Source of the DNA: Alphaproteobacteria bacterium
GTDB taxonomy: Bacteria > Pseudomonadota > Alphaproteobacteria > Rhizobiales > JAJFHR01
Direction of reading: 5' to 3'
Assembly: GCA_024278055.1 (NCBI GenBank)
Contig: JAJRTY010000024.1
Span: 1 to 64,000 of the forward strand
DNA length: 64,000 bases
Below, in pieces: positions 63,872 through 64,000 of this stretch. Under the pieces are notes generated by a model. The model had not been told where the DNA came from. It did no database searches and saw only the letters and a list, made by a program, of their open reading frames with translations. Positions within the stretch are counted from its first letter, which is position 1, and the number at the start of each line of letters is the position of its first letter. The translations under genes were made by a program, and so were the position numbers.

Positions 63872-64000
63872 GAACATCCTCTTGTTCTGACTTCTCCAAA
63901 CCGCCGGATGGCCGGATGAGCCTGTTTCGATTTTTACCGTTTTTCTGATCATTGCCATTGACAGTGTTCGGCGCACGTTGCCTGGCTGCACCCACTTCCA

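Overview
The window looks like chromosomal DNA of an alphaproteobacterium, probably of the Rhizobiales/Hyphomicrobiales type. The evidence is the gene order lptC-lptA-lptB-rpoN-hpf-ptsN, a single-domain RNase D just upstream of it, a long-form HPF, and the sox, nar and putrescine gene sets. This placement rests on gene content and order, not on a phylogeny. The inferred lifestyle is respiratory and facultatively anaerobic: it oxidises thiosulfate and reduced sulfur, respires nitrate and scavenges polyamines.

Layout. (1) 0.2-11 kb is mostly core: uppP, a nucleoside phosphorylase-like protein, an NDUFA9-like protein, tRNA-Leu(CAG), a frameshifted DUF6544-like gene, rnd, the LPS-export genes lptC/A/B, rpoN, hpf, ptsN and an Hsp20. 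(2) 11-16.8 kb holds a hemerythrin, hutH, a DUF1801 protein, a large perfect inverted repeat, an agmatinase-like ureohydrolase and a phosphodiesterase. (3) 16.7-26.2 kb is a sulfur-oxidation locus: soxXYZAB then soxCD and a SoxF/FccB flavoprotein on the minus strand, with divergent soxS-soxR-soxT on the plus strand. (4) 26.2-29.8 kb has a FAD oxidase, a second copy of the palindromic repeat and two divergent exported metallo-beta-lactamase-fold proteins. (5) 29.7-41.7 kb is a putrescine uptake and gamma-glutamylation cluster: GntR regulator, two glutamine synthetase-like ligases, potFGHI, agmatinase, amidotransferase, transaminase and FAD oxidase. (6) 41.8-47.7 kb is a cell-surface module of GNAT, membrane protein, ATP-grasp, FemAB-like GNAT and flippase. 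(7) 47.7-50.7 kb is a Met-rich secreted protein, a 44-residue membrane peptide and a two-component system whose sensor is also Met-rich. (8) 50.7-60.1 kb is narKGHJI. (9) 60.2-63.9 kb is a second surface module of flippase, Ldh-family dehydrogenase and ATP-grasp.

Regulation read from the sequence. Near-identical ATATTCGAATAT palindromes lie upstream of soxX/soxS, soxC and the metallo-beta-lactamase pair, which suggests one SoxR regulon. FNR-type boxes (TTGAY-N4-RTCAA) precede narK, the hemerythrin and hsp20.

Four otherwise well-conserved genes are interrupted. soxC has two homopolymer frameshifts and the DUF6544-like gene has one. potG and narH each have an in-frame TAA where the family suggests a Glu codon. 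These may be real decay or sequence and assembly errors; raw-read checking would decide. The least familiar material is the Met-rich sensor module, the two ATP-grasp/flippase modules flanking nar, and the covarying palindromic repeat family.
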